This document shows positions 15,854 to 21,505 of a stretch of DNA of 26,103 nucleotides, in pieces. The position numbers were made by a program, and so were the translations under genes. The notes below the pieces were generated by a model. That model did not search any database, had not been told where the DNA came from, and saw only the letters and a list, made by a program, of their open reading frames with translations. The DNA is from a virus, in IMG/VR virus record IMGVR_UViG_3300035670_001121, positions 1 to 26,103 of that record; one strand, given 5' to 3'. Numbering within the stretch: position 1 is the first letter of the stretch; each line of letters starts with the position of its first letter.

Positions 15854-16065
15854 TCGCGTTCTCCTTGCAGGATTTTCCAGGCTTCTTCCCTGACCGCATT
15901 CTCTACGGCATAGCCAAAAGCATCAGGGTCGAGCAAGGCATGAATGAACATTTCTCTTGTCTTGAGTTTGTGATCAGTTCTTGCCAGCATGGCTCGTAAC
16001 TCTCTGGTAAGCGCATAGAGTGTTTCCATCTTGGCCTGCATCTCTTCCCTGCTCATCTCACTCAT
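15850..16065 (-). CDS. small helical protein, unknown function
   Basis: This 71-residue protein is wholly helical and charged: MSREEMQAKMETLYALTREL then a KLKTREMFIHALLDPDAFGY segment and AVREEAWKILQGE. The ATG overlaps the upstream stop (ATGA) and its stop overlaps the TTG of the nuclease gene. No family recognised. Its place between a winged-helix protein and a nuclease suggests an accessory part of the early block, no more. Confidence 0.55.
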   Translation of the reverse strand: MSEMSREEMQAKMETLYALTRELRAMLARTDHKLKTREMFIHALLDPDAFGYAVENAVREEAWKILQGERD

Positions 16066-16382
16066 GAAGCACCTACACTAAACGGATTGTTGAAGAACTT
16101 AGGTTCTATCGTAATACGCGTCTTAGAGAATTTGACAGGACGTTTGATGATGACTCGCTCAACCGGTTCCCAACTGGCAAAGGTGTAGTAACGCTCTGTT
16201 GGGCGATTAAGCCTGTCTGATCGTTTCTTGATGTAACCATCATGAAGAAGTCCGCGAATGACATACTTGACGGTTGGTATGCCAAGCATGGTTTGTAGTT
16301 GGATTTCCTTGAAGGTGGCTTCAGTCTTTCGCTTAGAAAGATACTTAAGTACCTTCATGTGAGATTCTGTCAGTTTTGTCAT
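16062..16382 (-). CDS. winged-helix DNA-binding protein
   Basis: I choose the ATG at 16382 because it overlaps the preceding stop (ATGA); an in-frame ATG at 16412 would add ten residues inside that gene. The 106-residue product opens with a winged-helix layout: MKVLKYLSKRKTEATFKEIQ, recognition helix about IPTVKYVIRGLLHDGYI, then a wing with KKRSDRLNRPTERYYTF. The C-terminal third is basic. Likely a transcription regulator of phage or host genes. MarR/GntR-like by shape, but no close family is claimed. Confidence 0.6.
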   Translation of the reverse strand: MTKLTESHMKVLKYLSKRKTEATFKEIQLQTMLGIPTVKYVIRGLLHDGYIKKRSDRLNRPTERYYTFASWEPVERVIIKRPVKFSKTRITIEPKFFNNPFSVGAS

Positions 16383-16588
16383 GCCATATCTTCCCGCAAT
16401 GCAGCGTCCCATACCTTGTCATTAGCGCCTTTAATGACTTCCGTTGTCGTGAATCGATACAGGCAAGCGACGCAACGCCGCCTGCGTGTCACCCAAGAGT
16501 TAGCCGGTTTTTTGCCACCATACCGGCGTGTCTCTAGGATGATCGTATCGTTATGCTCACCTCTTTCAGCGCACTTAGGGCAGAGCAT
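16379..16588 (-). CDS. stand-alone zinc ribbon resembling NrdR N-terminus
   Basis: The ATG at 16588 overlaps the upstream TGA (TGATG); a TTG one codon earlier is also possible. The 69-residue product has C3-x2-C6 and C39-x2-C42 with the ending RRRRCVACLYRFTTTE, which closely matches the zinc ribbon of NrdR, the bacterial repressor of ribonucleotide reductase genes (RRRR-C-x2-C-x2-RFTT-x-E). The ATP-cone that makes up the rest of NrdR is absent, so it cannot sense nucleotides in the usual way. Likely a DNA-binding zinc ribbon. It sits between an SSB-like protein and a winged-helix protein. Confidence 0.65.
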   Translation of the reverse strand: MLCPKCAERGEHNDTIILETRRYGGKKPANSWVTRRRRCVACLYRFTTTEVIKGANDKVWDAALREDMA

Positions 16589-16854
16589 CAAAACGGAACG
16601 CTGTCATCGTCATGCGAACTTACCTCACGTCCCTGGCGTGGCATCTGACCTGGTACGAAGTTATTCACCCGTATCGAGATCAGATCGCCATAAGCACTAC
16701 GTTTTGTCCATGCTGACAGTTTGATCACGTCACCTGGCTTGTAAGCCTGATCGCATGTGAAACTGCCTGACCAATCGGGTGCCTTTTCAGACTTCTTCTC
16801 TTTCACGGTGAAAAGTACGCCACTGCCTTGTTGCTGTTCAAAAGCCATTGTCAT
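16588..16854 (-). CDS. SSB-like protein with acidic C-terminal tip
   Basis: This 88-residue protein starts at an ATG overlapping the upstream stop (ATGA). The body (12-66) is a beta-rich small domain: GVLFTVKEKK, APDWSGSFTCD, DVIKLSAWTKRSAYGDLISI, consistent with an OB fold. The last residues, SHDDDSVPF, resemble the DDDIPF tip by which bacterial SSB recruits repair proteins, with one extra residue. Next to an annealing protein and exonuclease this suggests a phage single-strand binding protein. The similarity is by pattern; the domain alone is short for SSB (usually 110 residues or more before the tail). Confidence 0.55.
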   Translation of the reverse strand: MTMAFEQQQGSGVLFTVKEKKSEKAPDWSGSFTCDQAYKPGDVIKLSAWTKRSAYGDLISIRVNNFVPGQMPRQGREVSSHDDDSVPF

Positions 16855-17045
16855 TTCCTTACTAGTTGATATTCGGCAAAGGATTTGCCATTACGGTTAA
16901 TGGTGTGTGTCACGATGGTGTGACCTTGCTTTCTTAGTTCTTCGACCCTGGCTGCGAGCCTTGTTGAACCAATCTCTGCATAGGCTTGCAGTTGCGTGAG
17001 CGTTCCTTGCTGCAAACGCTCAAGCACTGCCTGCGTCTGCGTCAA
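16851..17045 (-). CDS. small HTH-domain protein
   Basis: This 64-residue protein starts at TTG 17045, overlapping the upstream stop (TTGA), without a clear ribosome site, so translation is probably coupled. It is a single helix-turn-helix of the kind common in phage early regions: AVLERLQQGTLTQLQAYAEI, recognition helix GSTRLAARVEELRKQGHTI, then a two-strand wing ending AEYQLV. The pattern (LL..L..G...T...A......RLaaRI..LR..G..I) is typical. Likely DNA binding; target unknown. Confidence 0.65.
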   Translation of the reverse strand: MTQTQAVLERLQQGTLTQLQAYAEIGSTRLAARVEELRKQGHTIVTHTINRNGKSFAEYQLVRK

Positions 17046-17890
17046 TCGAACACTACGTCTTCCTCCGCATCCAGAGTCACGACCTTTTTTGCGATATAAC
17101 CCTCGACCGCATGATCGTGACAGCGCTTTTTGAATGCAATGGCTGCAACCCCGCCAAAGTTATCGATGGTTTCGTGGTTGACCCGAAAGAGTGACGCCAA
17201 TTTGGCGTTCTTCTCCTCTGTAGTCATCTTCTTACTGTCAGCAATCTTGCCAACCAAACCAAAGAAGTTGTCCTGCCACTGCATCTCATCCTGGTGAGAG
17301 CTGTAAACCTTGCTTCCAGCGCCATCAGGAACCATCACCTTAAACTTACCCTCAATGACCTCAGTAAGCGGCTGGAGAGCCTGTGCAGGCGGCATGTCAA
17401 CCTTCTGATATTGATTAGTCGGGATAGTGTCGAGTTCAGTTTCATCAAGCATCCCCAGTCCAACATGAGCGAGTACGGTTCGACGTATAGCCTTTGTCGT
17501 AGCTTTCATGAGCGCGTTGGCAAGACGTTCACCGGAGAGTCCTTTAATATCGACTGCTCCCTGGTTTTCAGATGCTCTTCCATCCTTTCCAGTGCATCGT
17601 ACAGATACCAAATACACGTCCTCAACTCGTTCACGGTTAGTGATCTGAGTGGACAGTCCGTGCAGATTGCAGAGCTGTTGTGTGGCCCCTGCGTTCGCGT
17701 ACAGTACTTTCTTCCCACTGAGCACAAGAAGATCGAACGGCTTTGCAGAAGGATCGAGTCCGACTTGTTGGCAGCGGTAGTTATAGTAGCCGGTAAGCTG
17801 TTCTTCTTTAAGACCACTCAAGTCTCCTCTGAGTACGATTGAATCAATGATTGACTGATCAAGTTTGGTTGGATCGACTAGATTGCTCAT
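17042..17890 (-). CDS. putative single-strand annealing recombinase
   Basis: This 282-residue protein overlaps the exonuclease stop (ATGA). The N-terminal two thirds contain YYNYRCQQVGLDPSAKPFDL, then KKVLYANAGATQQLC, a YLVSVRCTGKDGRA strand, and LANALMKATTKAIRR followed by GLGMLDETEL (residues 123-153). The A-T-K-A-x-RR helix leading to G-L-G-M-LDE-E-L is common to a phage protein group that travels with YqaJ exonucleases, and the order recalls Red-beta/RecT-type annealing proteins. Such proteins coat the 3' tails made by the exonuclease and pair them with complementary DNA. The family assignment is by motif and context; Erf- or Rad52-type are alternatives. Confidence 0.6.
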   Translation of the reverse strand: MSNLVDPTKLDQSIIDSIVLRGDLSGLKEEQLTGYYNYRCQQVGLDPSAKPFDLLVLSGKKVLYANAGATQQLCNLHGLSTQITNRERVEDVYLVSVRCTGKDGRASENQGAVDIKGLSGERLANALMKATTKAIRRTVLAHVGLGMLDETELDTIPTNQYQKVDMPPAQALQPLTEVIEGKFKVMVPDGAGSKVYSSHQDEMQWQDNFFGLVGKIADSKKMTTEEKNAKLASLFRVNHETIDNFGGVAAIAFKKRCHDHAVEGYIAKKVVTLDAEEDVVFD

Positions 17891-18777
17891 TTGACTAAAA
17901 ACCTCCGTGAGCCAGGTTGTTCAACGATGTAACGCTCATACACTTCAGGCATCTCTGCTTGCAGTAGCTTTGGATCAAAGCGTTTGGAGCCTTTGGCGCT
18001 GTTCCAGGTTGCAAGCACCTTCCCATCAAACGTGATGAGTGAGCCTGCTTCTTTCATCTGCCCTTGGATAAAGCCTTGTAGCTTTTCCTCTGCCTCCTCG
18101 AACTGCTTAATCTGGTTCTTGATTGCTTTCAGTTGCTGGCAAGCTTGTTCGAGTTGAGCATCAGCTAGAACCCCAGCCGTAGTGGATATGGGGTAGAGTT
18201 TCTTTGCTGCGTCCACCGTAGTCGCGCTTGGAGGCTGCTTGGCCTGTATTGAGCCCCATAACTCAGCTTCCAGTTGTATGAGCGAGTCTTTTTCAGCGTC
18301 TGATACTTGCGTGTCGATAAGTACCAGTTCTTGTCCCCCAAAGAGCACCGCAAGTACGATACGCTGTACCCGATGTACCGTAGCTTCATGAATACATTGC
18401 GCTCTGTCGGCCGCAGGCATAAGTGCAGTATCTGCATCGTATTGGTTCCTCTTTGATTGGTTGTAGTTCTTCACCTCGACCAGTGTCGTGCCATCAGCAC
18501 TGATGAAATCAAAGTGAGATGCCATCCATGAATGCTCAGGGTGATACAACTCATAGTCTGCTTCTTTGAGTTCCATCTGCAATCTGGCACTAGCCTCACG
18601 GCCAATGACGTCTTGTAGCTTCAAACCCCATTGCACTGCTTCAATGTGGCTTATGTCCTCACGTTCTATCTGACCGATCTTCTCTAAGTAAACGTCTGCT
18701 GCCTTGCCATCAGCGATCTTGCGAGCATCAGTAGCCCAGATAGCCTTACGTCTTGATTCAGTATCAAAGCTAGTCAT
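17887..18777 (-). CDS. YqaJ/lambda-type 5'-3' exonuclease
   Basis: I choose the ATG at 18777 since AGGAGG lies four bases before it (an upstream ATG at 18795 has no site). The 296-residue protein has the YqaJ recombinase layout: RRKAIWATDARKIADG, AVQWGLKLQDVIGREAS (the WG-x-x-L-x-D/E helix), then HFDFIS with Asp90, and LVEVKNYN with Glu101 and Lys103 as the metal-binding ExK centre. The C-terminal half has a coiled coil (ACQQLKAIKNQIKQFEEAEE) and a GSKRFDPKLL ending. It should degrade one strand of duplex ends to feed the annealing protein encoded next. Catalytic set looks complete. Confidence 0.75.
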   Translation of the reverse strand: MTSFDTESRRKAIWATDARKIADGKAADVYLEKIGQIEREDISHIEAVQWGLKLQDVIGREASARLQMELKEADYELYHPEHSWMASHFDFISADGTTLVEVKNYNQSKRNQYDADTALMPAADRAQCIHEATVHRVQRIVLAVLFGGQELVLIDTQVSDAEKDSLIQLEAELWGSIQAKQPPSATTVDAAKKLYPISTTAGVLADAQLEQACQQLKAIKNQIKQFEEAEEKLQGFIQGQMKEAGSLITFDGKVLATWNSAKGSKRFDPKLLQAEMPEVYERYIVEQPGSRRFLVK

Positions 18778-18785
18778 GCTGCCTC

Positions 18786-19139
18786 CTAAAAACAACGAAG
18801 AATTTCAATATCAGGGCCAACCATGCAGGTTTTGTAAGAGCCCTTCCCCCAGTGCTCAGAGGCCCATGCAGTCACCGCACCTTGCAACGCTTTTGGTTCG
18901 AAATCAAAGTTCTTAATAACAACAACATCGCCAGGTTTCATGTCTTTGATAAGCGGGTAATAGAACCTGTGCATCGTCCCAGGCGGATGCTTAAAAGTCT
19001 TGCCTGACTTCTTTGGCTCAGAGACGGCAAGGACTCCATACTCATTGCCATCCTGATCAATGACCTTGTATTTGCAGCCTGATGCGTCAAGCAACTTAAT
19101 TGCCTGAGCAATGGTGCGTTTGACGATCTCAGGAATCAT
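18786..19139 (-). CDS. conserved protein of unknown function, recombination operon
   Basis: This 117-residue protein has a helical start (IVKRTIAQAIKLLDASGCKY) and then a compact alpha/beta part: DQDGNEYGVLAVSE, a KPGDVVVIKNFDFEPKALQG motif, AVTAWASEHWGKGSYKTCM, ending DIEILRCF. The K-PGD-VV-I strand pattern suggests a small beta-barrel or nucleic-acid binding fold. Its ribosome site and start (AGGAGGCAGCATG) are identical to those of the exonuclease gene. ATGA overlap with the gene before. I do not recognise a family. Confidence 0.55.
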   Translation of the reverse strand: MIPEIVKRTIAQAIKLLDASGCKYKVIDQDGNEYGVLAVSEPKKSGKTFKHPPGTMHRFYYPLIKDMKPGDVVVIKNFDFEPKALQGAVTAWASEHWGKGSYKTCMVGPDIEILRCF

Positions 19140-19384
19140 GCTGCCTCCTCATCAAAGCAGGTGCTTATGTCTTTGCGAGCATCACGGTTCTTGACGTAGT
19201 TGAGCATTTGATTAAGTTCTTCTGCTTTCTCAAATACCACTTCAAGACGCTGGATTTGATAGGGTGACAAACCATCCCATTCGCCTGCAAGCACCCGCTG
19301 TACGTTGGCGCAGGCTTCAATGATATGAACTACTTTCAGTCTAAAGTCATACAAATCTGAGTCGATAAGTTTCAAATGCTTCAT
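19136..19384 (-). CDS. small helical protein, first gene of recombination operon
   Basis: Starting at ATG 19384 behind AAAGGAG (spacer five), the product is 82 residues; a longer in-frame start at 19411 lacks a site. It is helical: DLYDFRLKVVHIIEACANVQ, then SPYQIQRLEVVFEKAEEL, and ends CFDEEAA. No family is recognised. It stands about 25 bases downstream of a plausible leftward promoter (19417-19444), so it likely leads the transcript carrying the exonuclease and annealing genes. Confidence 0.55.
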   Translation of the reverse strand: MKHLKLIDSDLYDFRLKVVHIIEACANVQRVLAGEWDGLSPYQIQRLEVVFEKAEELNQMLNYVKNRDARKDISTCFDEEAA

Positions 19385-19416
19385 GGTTTCTCCTTTGGTT
19401 AAGTACAACAAGATGG

Positions 19417-19444
19417 ATTATGACACACTAGGAACATATGTCTA
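19417..19444 (-). promoter_or_regulatory. probable leftward promoter of recombination operon
   Basis: Read leftward, TAGACA (19444-19439) and CATAAT (19422-19417) match the sigma70 -35 and -10 boxes at five of six bases each, with a 16-base spacer. Transcription would start near 19410, giving a leader of about 25 bases before the ATG at 19384. On the opposite strand ATGACA (19420-19425) and TATAGG (19443-19448), 17 bases apart, form a weaker rightward promoter candidate in the same place. Confidence 0.5.
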
Positions 19445-19446
19445 TA

Positions 19447-19460
19447 GGTAGCAATCTACC
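19447..19460. repeat. small hairpin next to the -35 region
   Basis: GGTAG, four bases and CTACC form a perfect five-pair inverted repeat directly beside the leftward -35 box. It could be an operator half-pair or a small RNA hairpin if the rightward strand is transcribed. Evidence is only the symmetry and position. Confidence 0.35.
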
Positions 19461-19471
19461 GTTCGTCGGGT

Positions 19472-19509
19472 TGGCAAATGGTTTGCCATGTTTGCCAAAC
19501 TGTTTGCCA
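19472..19509. repeat. cluster of TTTGCCA half-sites, operator or iteron candidate
   Basis: One TGGCAAA (19472) and three TTTGCCA (19482, 19491, 19503) lie within 38 bases, spaced about 9-12 bases. The first two form a perfect 17-base palindrome, TGGCAAA-TGG-TTTGCCA (19472-19488). The array lies about 28-65 bases upstream of the leftward -35 box. Helical spacing and symmetry suggest a dimeric regulator binding cooperatively; an iteron-like replication site is an alternative. Several HTH proteins in the block are candidate binders. Confidence 0.55.
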
Positions 19510-19541
19510 TTAAGATCAGGTTGTCTGTGTGGTGCAGATTG

Positions 19542-19617
19542 AGCCGTTAAGCATGTTCCCTGCCTTGCATTTACCCCGCAAGGATCACCACCAGGGGGCA
19601 TCCTTAACGGCTTTTTT
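19542..19617 (+). ncRNA. long hairpin ending in a T run, antisense terminator or small RNA
   Basis: AGCCGTTAAG (19542-19551) pairs perfectly with CTTAACGGCT (19603-19612). After one C/C mismatch, 19553-19562 pairs with 19592-19601 through ten more pairs including two G:U pairs, and CCTTGC (19563-19568) pairs with GCAAGG (19578-19583) at the tip. Six T residues (19612-19617) follow the right arm. The G:U pairs and the T run both work only on the + strand, opposite to all nearby genes. The stem is far longer than a simple terminator and resembles the 3' part of a small RNA. No known family is recognised. Confidence 0.6.
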
Positions 19618-19698
19618 GTTTCTGACCAGACCGTACTCCGCACGATAGTAGGCACTTACCATGGTGGCTCGGAGTTGAGGTGGTACGCCGTATGTCGC

Positions 19699-19857
19699 AA
19701 GACTAGGGGGCAGTTCCCGAATAACCGGCGCGGCTGGTCTTATCTCGAAGCCGAGGGGTCAGGAAACTGACATCGAGATGCTGCTTGCAGCGGAGGAACC
19801 TCCCCTCTCTACCCCGTTCTTGTTTGGGGTAGGGGGGTCTTTGGGAGGAAAGAGGGG
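19699..19857 (+). ncRNA. candidate structured RNA, abutting helices
   Basis: Successive inverted repeats lie back to back. 19699-19706 pairs with 19734-19741 (8 pairs, one G:U). ATCTCGA (19742-19748) pairs with TCGAGAT (19773-19779), enclosing GTCAG-GAAA-CTGAC (19758-19771). GCTG-CTTG-CAGC is 19780-19791. GGAGG/CCTCC is 19792-19803. TACCCC (19810-19815) pairs with GGGGTA (19826-19831), and CCCCTCT (19802-19808) with AGAGGGG (19851-19857); the last competes for two bases with the previous helix. The loops GAAA and CUUG are canonical stable tetraloops only on the + strand. No known RNA family is recognised. The ORFs crossing this region look non-coding. Confidence 0.5.
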
Positions 19858-20091
19858 TTAAGCCTTCCTTAAAGGGCAGTCTCTGCCCTGATTGCAAACC
19901 TGATTGCATGGTGGGCATTCAGGTTCTGCACCAGGTTCTACAGATTCTGCAACCAGATACTGCAACTGCTCTCTGACGATACTGATTCTCTGTTCCATGT
20001 CTTCCACATAGTCCAGGATTGCTTCCAGTTCACTAGAGTGAACCATCACAAAGTCATTGGTGCTTGCAAGCCGGTTGAGTAGCTTTCTCAT
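19858..20091 (-). CDS. small protein with C-terminal Cys motif
   Basis: This 77-residue protein is coupled to the gene before it (ATGA) and has GGAG eight bases before its ATG. The first 45 residues are helical (HSSELEAILDYVEDMEQRIS), followed by an acidic linker and a Cys cluster: CPPCNQVCNQGRDCPLRKA, that is C-x2-C-x3-C-x5-C. The C-x3-C-NQGRDCP ending occurs in many small phage proteins and may bind metal. Function unknown. The codons of the Cys tail form a strong inverted repeat (about 19873-19889). Confidence 0.6.
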   Translation of the reverse strand: MRKLLNRLASTNDFVMVHSSELEAILDYVEDMEQRISIVREQLQYLVAESVEPGAEPECPPCNQVCNQGRDCPLRKA

Positions 20092-20489
20092 GTGTTCTTC
20101 TCCTTCAAGGCTTGCTCAATGGCTCTGGCAAAAGTCGTATCACTCCAAGGCGCAGTCCAATCTCTTTTATAACGAATGCTGTTTATTTCCTCATCAGTTA
20201 GTCCAGCCCATTCATGCTTGGGTGATATGTCATCGCGTCTTTTCATCCGCATTTGTGCCTGCAGATTAGGGTCATCAACCACTTCATAGACTTCCGAATC
20301 TTCAGACTCATACTTGACTACACGGAAGTCAACCTCGTGAATCAATTCACAGTCGCAGCACTGCATGAGATAACCTTGTGGTCTTGGGCATACCCAGTCG
20401 CACCAGCCATCTTCCAATGCTTCCTGCGGGTCGCACTGACCCCAGATGCCTACCTCCCCGACTCTGGCTAAATCTATCTCCTTACTCAT
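20088..20489 (-). CDS. conserved phage protein with Cys pairs, unknown function
   Basis: This 133-residue protein starts at an ATGA overlap behind GGAG (spacer seven). It has a Cys-bearing part: EDGWCDWVCPRPQGYLMQCC, then DCELIHEVDFRVVKYE, a layout like a zinc ribbon (the C-C-x-C-x-LIHE strand is often seen in phage proteins), and an end reading GLTDEEINSIRYKRDW then TTFARAIEQALKEKN. The last motif, F-A-RAIE-LKEKN, is widespread in small phage proteins. Function is unknown; metal binding is plausible. Confidence 0.6.
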   Translation of the reverse strand: MSKEIDLARVGEVGIWGQCDPQEALEDGWCDWVCPRPQGYLMQCCDCELIHEVDFRVVKYESEDSEVYEVVDDPNLQAQMRMKRRDDISPKHEWAGLTDEEINSIRYKRDWTAPWSDTTFARAIEQALKEKNT

Positions 20490-20674
20490 TGCATAGCTCC
20501 CTTACTCATTGACCTAACATAGAAATGAATCTCAATGGCACGATGCAGTTCCATCTCATCAACCCCTGCCTGCTCGCATAGGATGGGGAGATAGGCAACA
20601 TGTCTTGCCAGTTCTTCCTGCCACTTATCGATCATGGCCTGGGTTTCAATGTCTTTTAATTGTTTCTTACTCAT
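20486..20674 (-). CDS. small protein, unknown function
   Basis: This 62-residue protein is helical: MSKKQLKDIETQAMIDKWQE, LARHVAYLPILCEQAGVDEM, ELHRAIEIHFYVRSM. ATGA overlaps join it to both neighbours. No domain is recognised. It lies in a chain of small unknown genes between ArdC and the recombination set. Confidence 0.5.
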   Translation of the reverse strand: MSKKQLKDIETQAMIDKWQEELARHVAYLPILCEQAGVDEMELHRAIEIHFYVRSMSKGAMQ

Positions 20675-20955
20675 GGTTGCGTAGACCTATTCCTGTATTG
20701 AAAGTTTTCATGGATACCTTCGGCAAACCCGAAATTTTTCTTGCCAAATTCTTTTTCGATACGTTTATCTGCTTCAGTGGCTAACTTCATAAGGCTTTCA
20801 TAGCCGCACACTCGAAAAAGTGTCTCCTCATACAACTTAATGGCTGTGTGATAGATCAAGGTCTGGTTCATCTGATCATCATCCATTTCTTTAACCTTCT
20901 TTTCCAGGTGCTCGATCAATAGCTCATAGGCTTTGATGGTTAGGCTTTCTTTCAT
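20671..20955 (-). CDS. small helical protein, unknown function
   Basis: I choose the ATG at 20955 since it overlaps the previous gene's stop (ATGA); a start at 21030 would overlap that gene by 79 bases. The 94-residue product is helical: SLTIKAYELLIEHLEKKVKE, NQTLIYHTAIKLYEETLFRV, LMKLATEADKRIEKEFGKKN, with a polar tail. No family is recognised. Confidence 0.5.
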   Translation of the reverse strand: MKESLTIKAYELLIEHLEKKVKEMDDDQMNQTLIYHTAIKLYEETLFRVCGYESLMKLATEADKRIEKEFGKKNFGFAEGIHENFQYRNRSTQP

Positions 20956-21152
20956 GATTGGGACTCCCGCGAGGGTGTGTAATGCGACCATGTCCTGAAG
21001 GCTTTGTGCTTTCGCATAGTCTCTGGGCACTCAGTCGATGGTGGTTTCCAACCATGCTCACGCCAGACTGATTCGACGGGACGGAACCATTTATCGGGTG
21101 CAATTTGATGATCGATTAAATCGAGCCAGGAAGGGACTTGTCTATCTTCCAT
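20952..21152 (-). CDS. small protein, unknown function
   Basis: This 66-residue protein starts at ATG 21152 with GGAG nine bases upstream. It is rich in Trp and Pro: VPSWLDLIDHQIAPDKWFRP, VESVWREHGWKPPSTECPE. It is the first gene after a leftward terminator-like structure (21173-21207), so it may have its own promoter or be expressed by read-through. No family is recognised. Confidence 0.5.
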   Translation of the reverse strand: MEDRQVPSWLDLIDHQIAPDKWFRPVESVWREHGWKPPSTECPETMRKHKAFRTWSHYTPSRESQS

Positions 21153-21172
21153 GTAGGTTGACTCCAGTTAGG

Positions 21173-21207
21173 TAAAGAAAAGCCCGTAAAAGCCCGTTTA
21201 AGGGCTT
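21173..21207 (-). terminator. probable leftward terminator with tandem right arms
   Basis: Read leftward, AAGCCC (21207-21202) can pair with GGGCTT at 21195-21190 (six-base loop) or with a second copy at 21185-21180, and each copy is followed by T-rich sequence; the second has TTTTCTTT. This would terminate the ArdC transcript after the short gene at 21297-21220, or attenuate it. Confidence 0.55.
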
Positions 21208-21219
21208 CTAGGGGCATTG

Positions 21220-21297
21220 TTAGATGTTAAAGAAGACTGAGCAGGCAAGGGCAATGCCAAAGAGTGCGGCGATAGTCCAGTCGATTAGGCTTTGCAT
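21220..21297 (-). CDS. 25-residue single-pass membrane peptide
   Basis: The ORF from ATG 21297 to TAA 21220 encodes a peptide whose bulk is one hydrophobic helix (TIAALFGIALACSVFFNI). It overlaps the upstream gene's last 13 bases. The ribosome site is weak. It just precedes a terminator. Small one-helix proteins like this are common in phage early operons, but with 25 codons it may be chance. Confidence 0.4.
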   Translation of the reverse strand: MQSLIDWTIAALFGIALACSVFFNI

Positions 21298-21464
21298 GGT
21301 TTTTTCTCACTGTGGATGATTGAAACGTATTCGAGCCACTCTTCATTGGTCATTTCATGCTCGCCAAGGATGAATGCTTCAGTGGCTCCATTAGGCTCGC
21401 CGTTGGATAGGTACGGTCTATGCGAAACAATTCGACCAGTAGACAATGTGACGTCTTTTCTCAT
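21285..21464 (-). CDS. small protein, unknown function
   Basis: I choose the ATG at 21464, nine bases after GGAG; an in-frame ATG at 21479 contains that site. The 59-residue product has beta-like sequence DVTLSTGRIVSHRPYLSNGE then an acidic helix MTNEEWLEYVSIIHSEKK. Its 17-base leader and start are identical to those of ardC. No family is recognised. Located between ardC and a tiny membrane peptide. Confidence 0.5.
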   Translation of the reverse strand: MRKDVTLSTGRIVSHRPYLSNGEPNGATEAFILGEHEMTNEEWLEYVSIIHSEKKPCKA

Positions 21465-21505
21465 GATGTTTATCTCCATTGGTTAATTGATGCTGATCGC
21501 ATCCC

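Noticed and set aside
19440-19620. CRISPR-like array for the TTTGCCA repeats
   Set aside because: The repeats are only 7-9 bases at about 10-base spacing, far too short; operator or iteron sites fit better.
19428-19655. 75-codon leftward ORF across the structured gap
   Set aside because: It runs through the TTTGCCA array and the long hairpin, its product has no domain-like pattern, and there is no good ribosome site. Non-coding structure explains the region better.
19585-19662. 25-codon leftward ORF starting in CCACCATGG
   Set aside because: The sequence looks like a eukaryotic start context by chance. No bacterial ribosome site, and it runs into the long hairpin.
19680-19860. Known RNAs: RNase P, SRP RNA, tmRNA, 6S or tRNA
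   Set aside because: None of their conserved cores is present; short resemblances such as GAGGAAAG do not extend.
19703-19918. 71-codon leftward ORF overlapping the Cys-motif gene
   Set aside because: It overlaps the better supported gene at 19858-20091 in another frame and follows the abutting helices; the Arg/Pro/Gln-rich product looks random.
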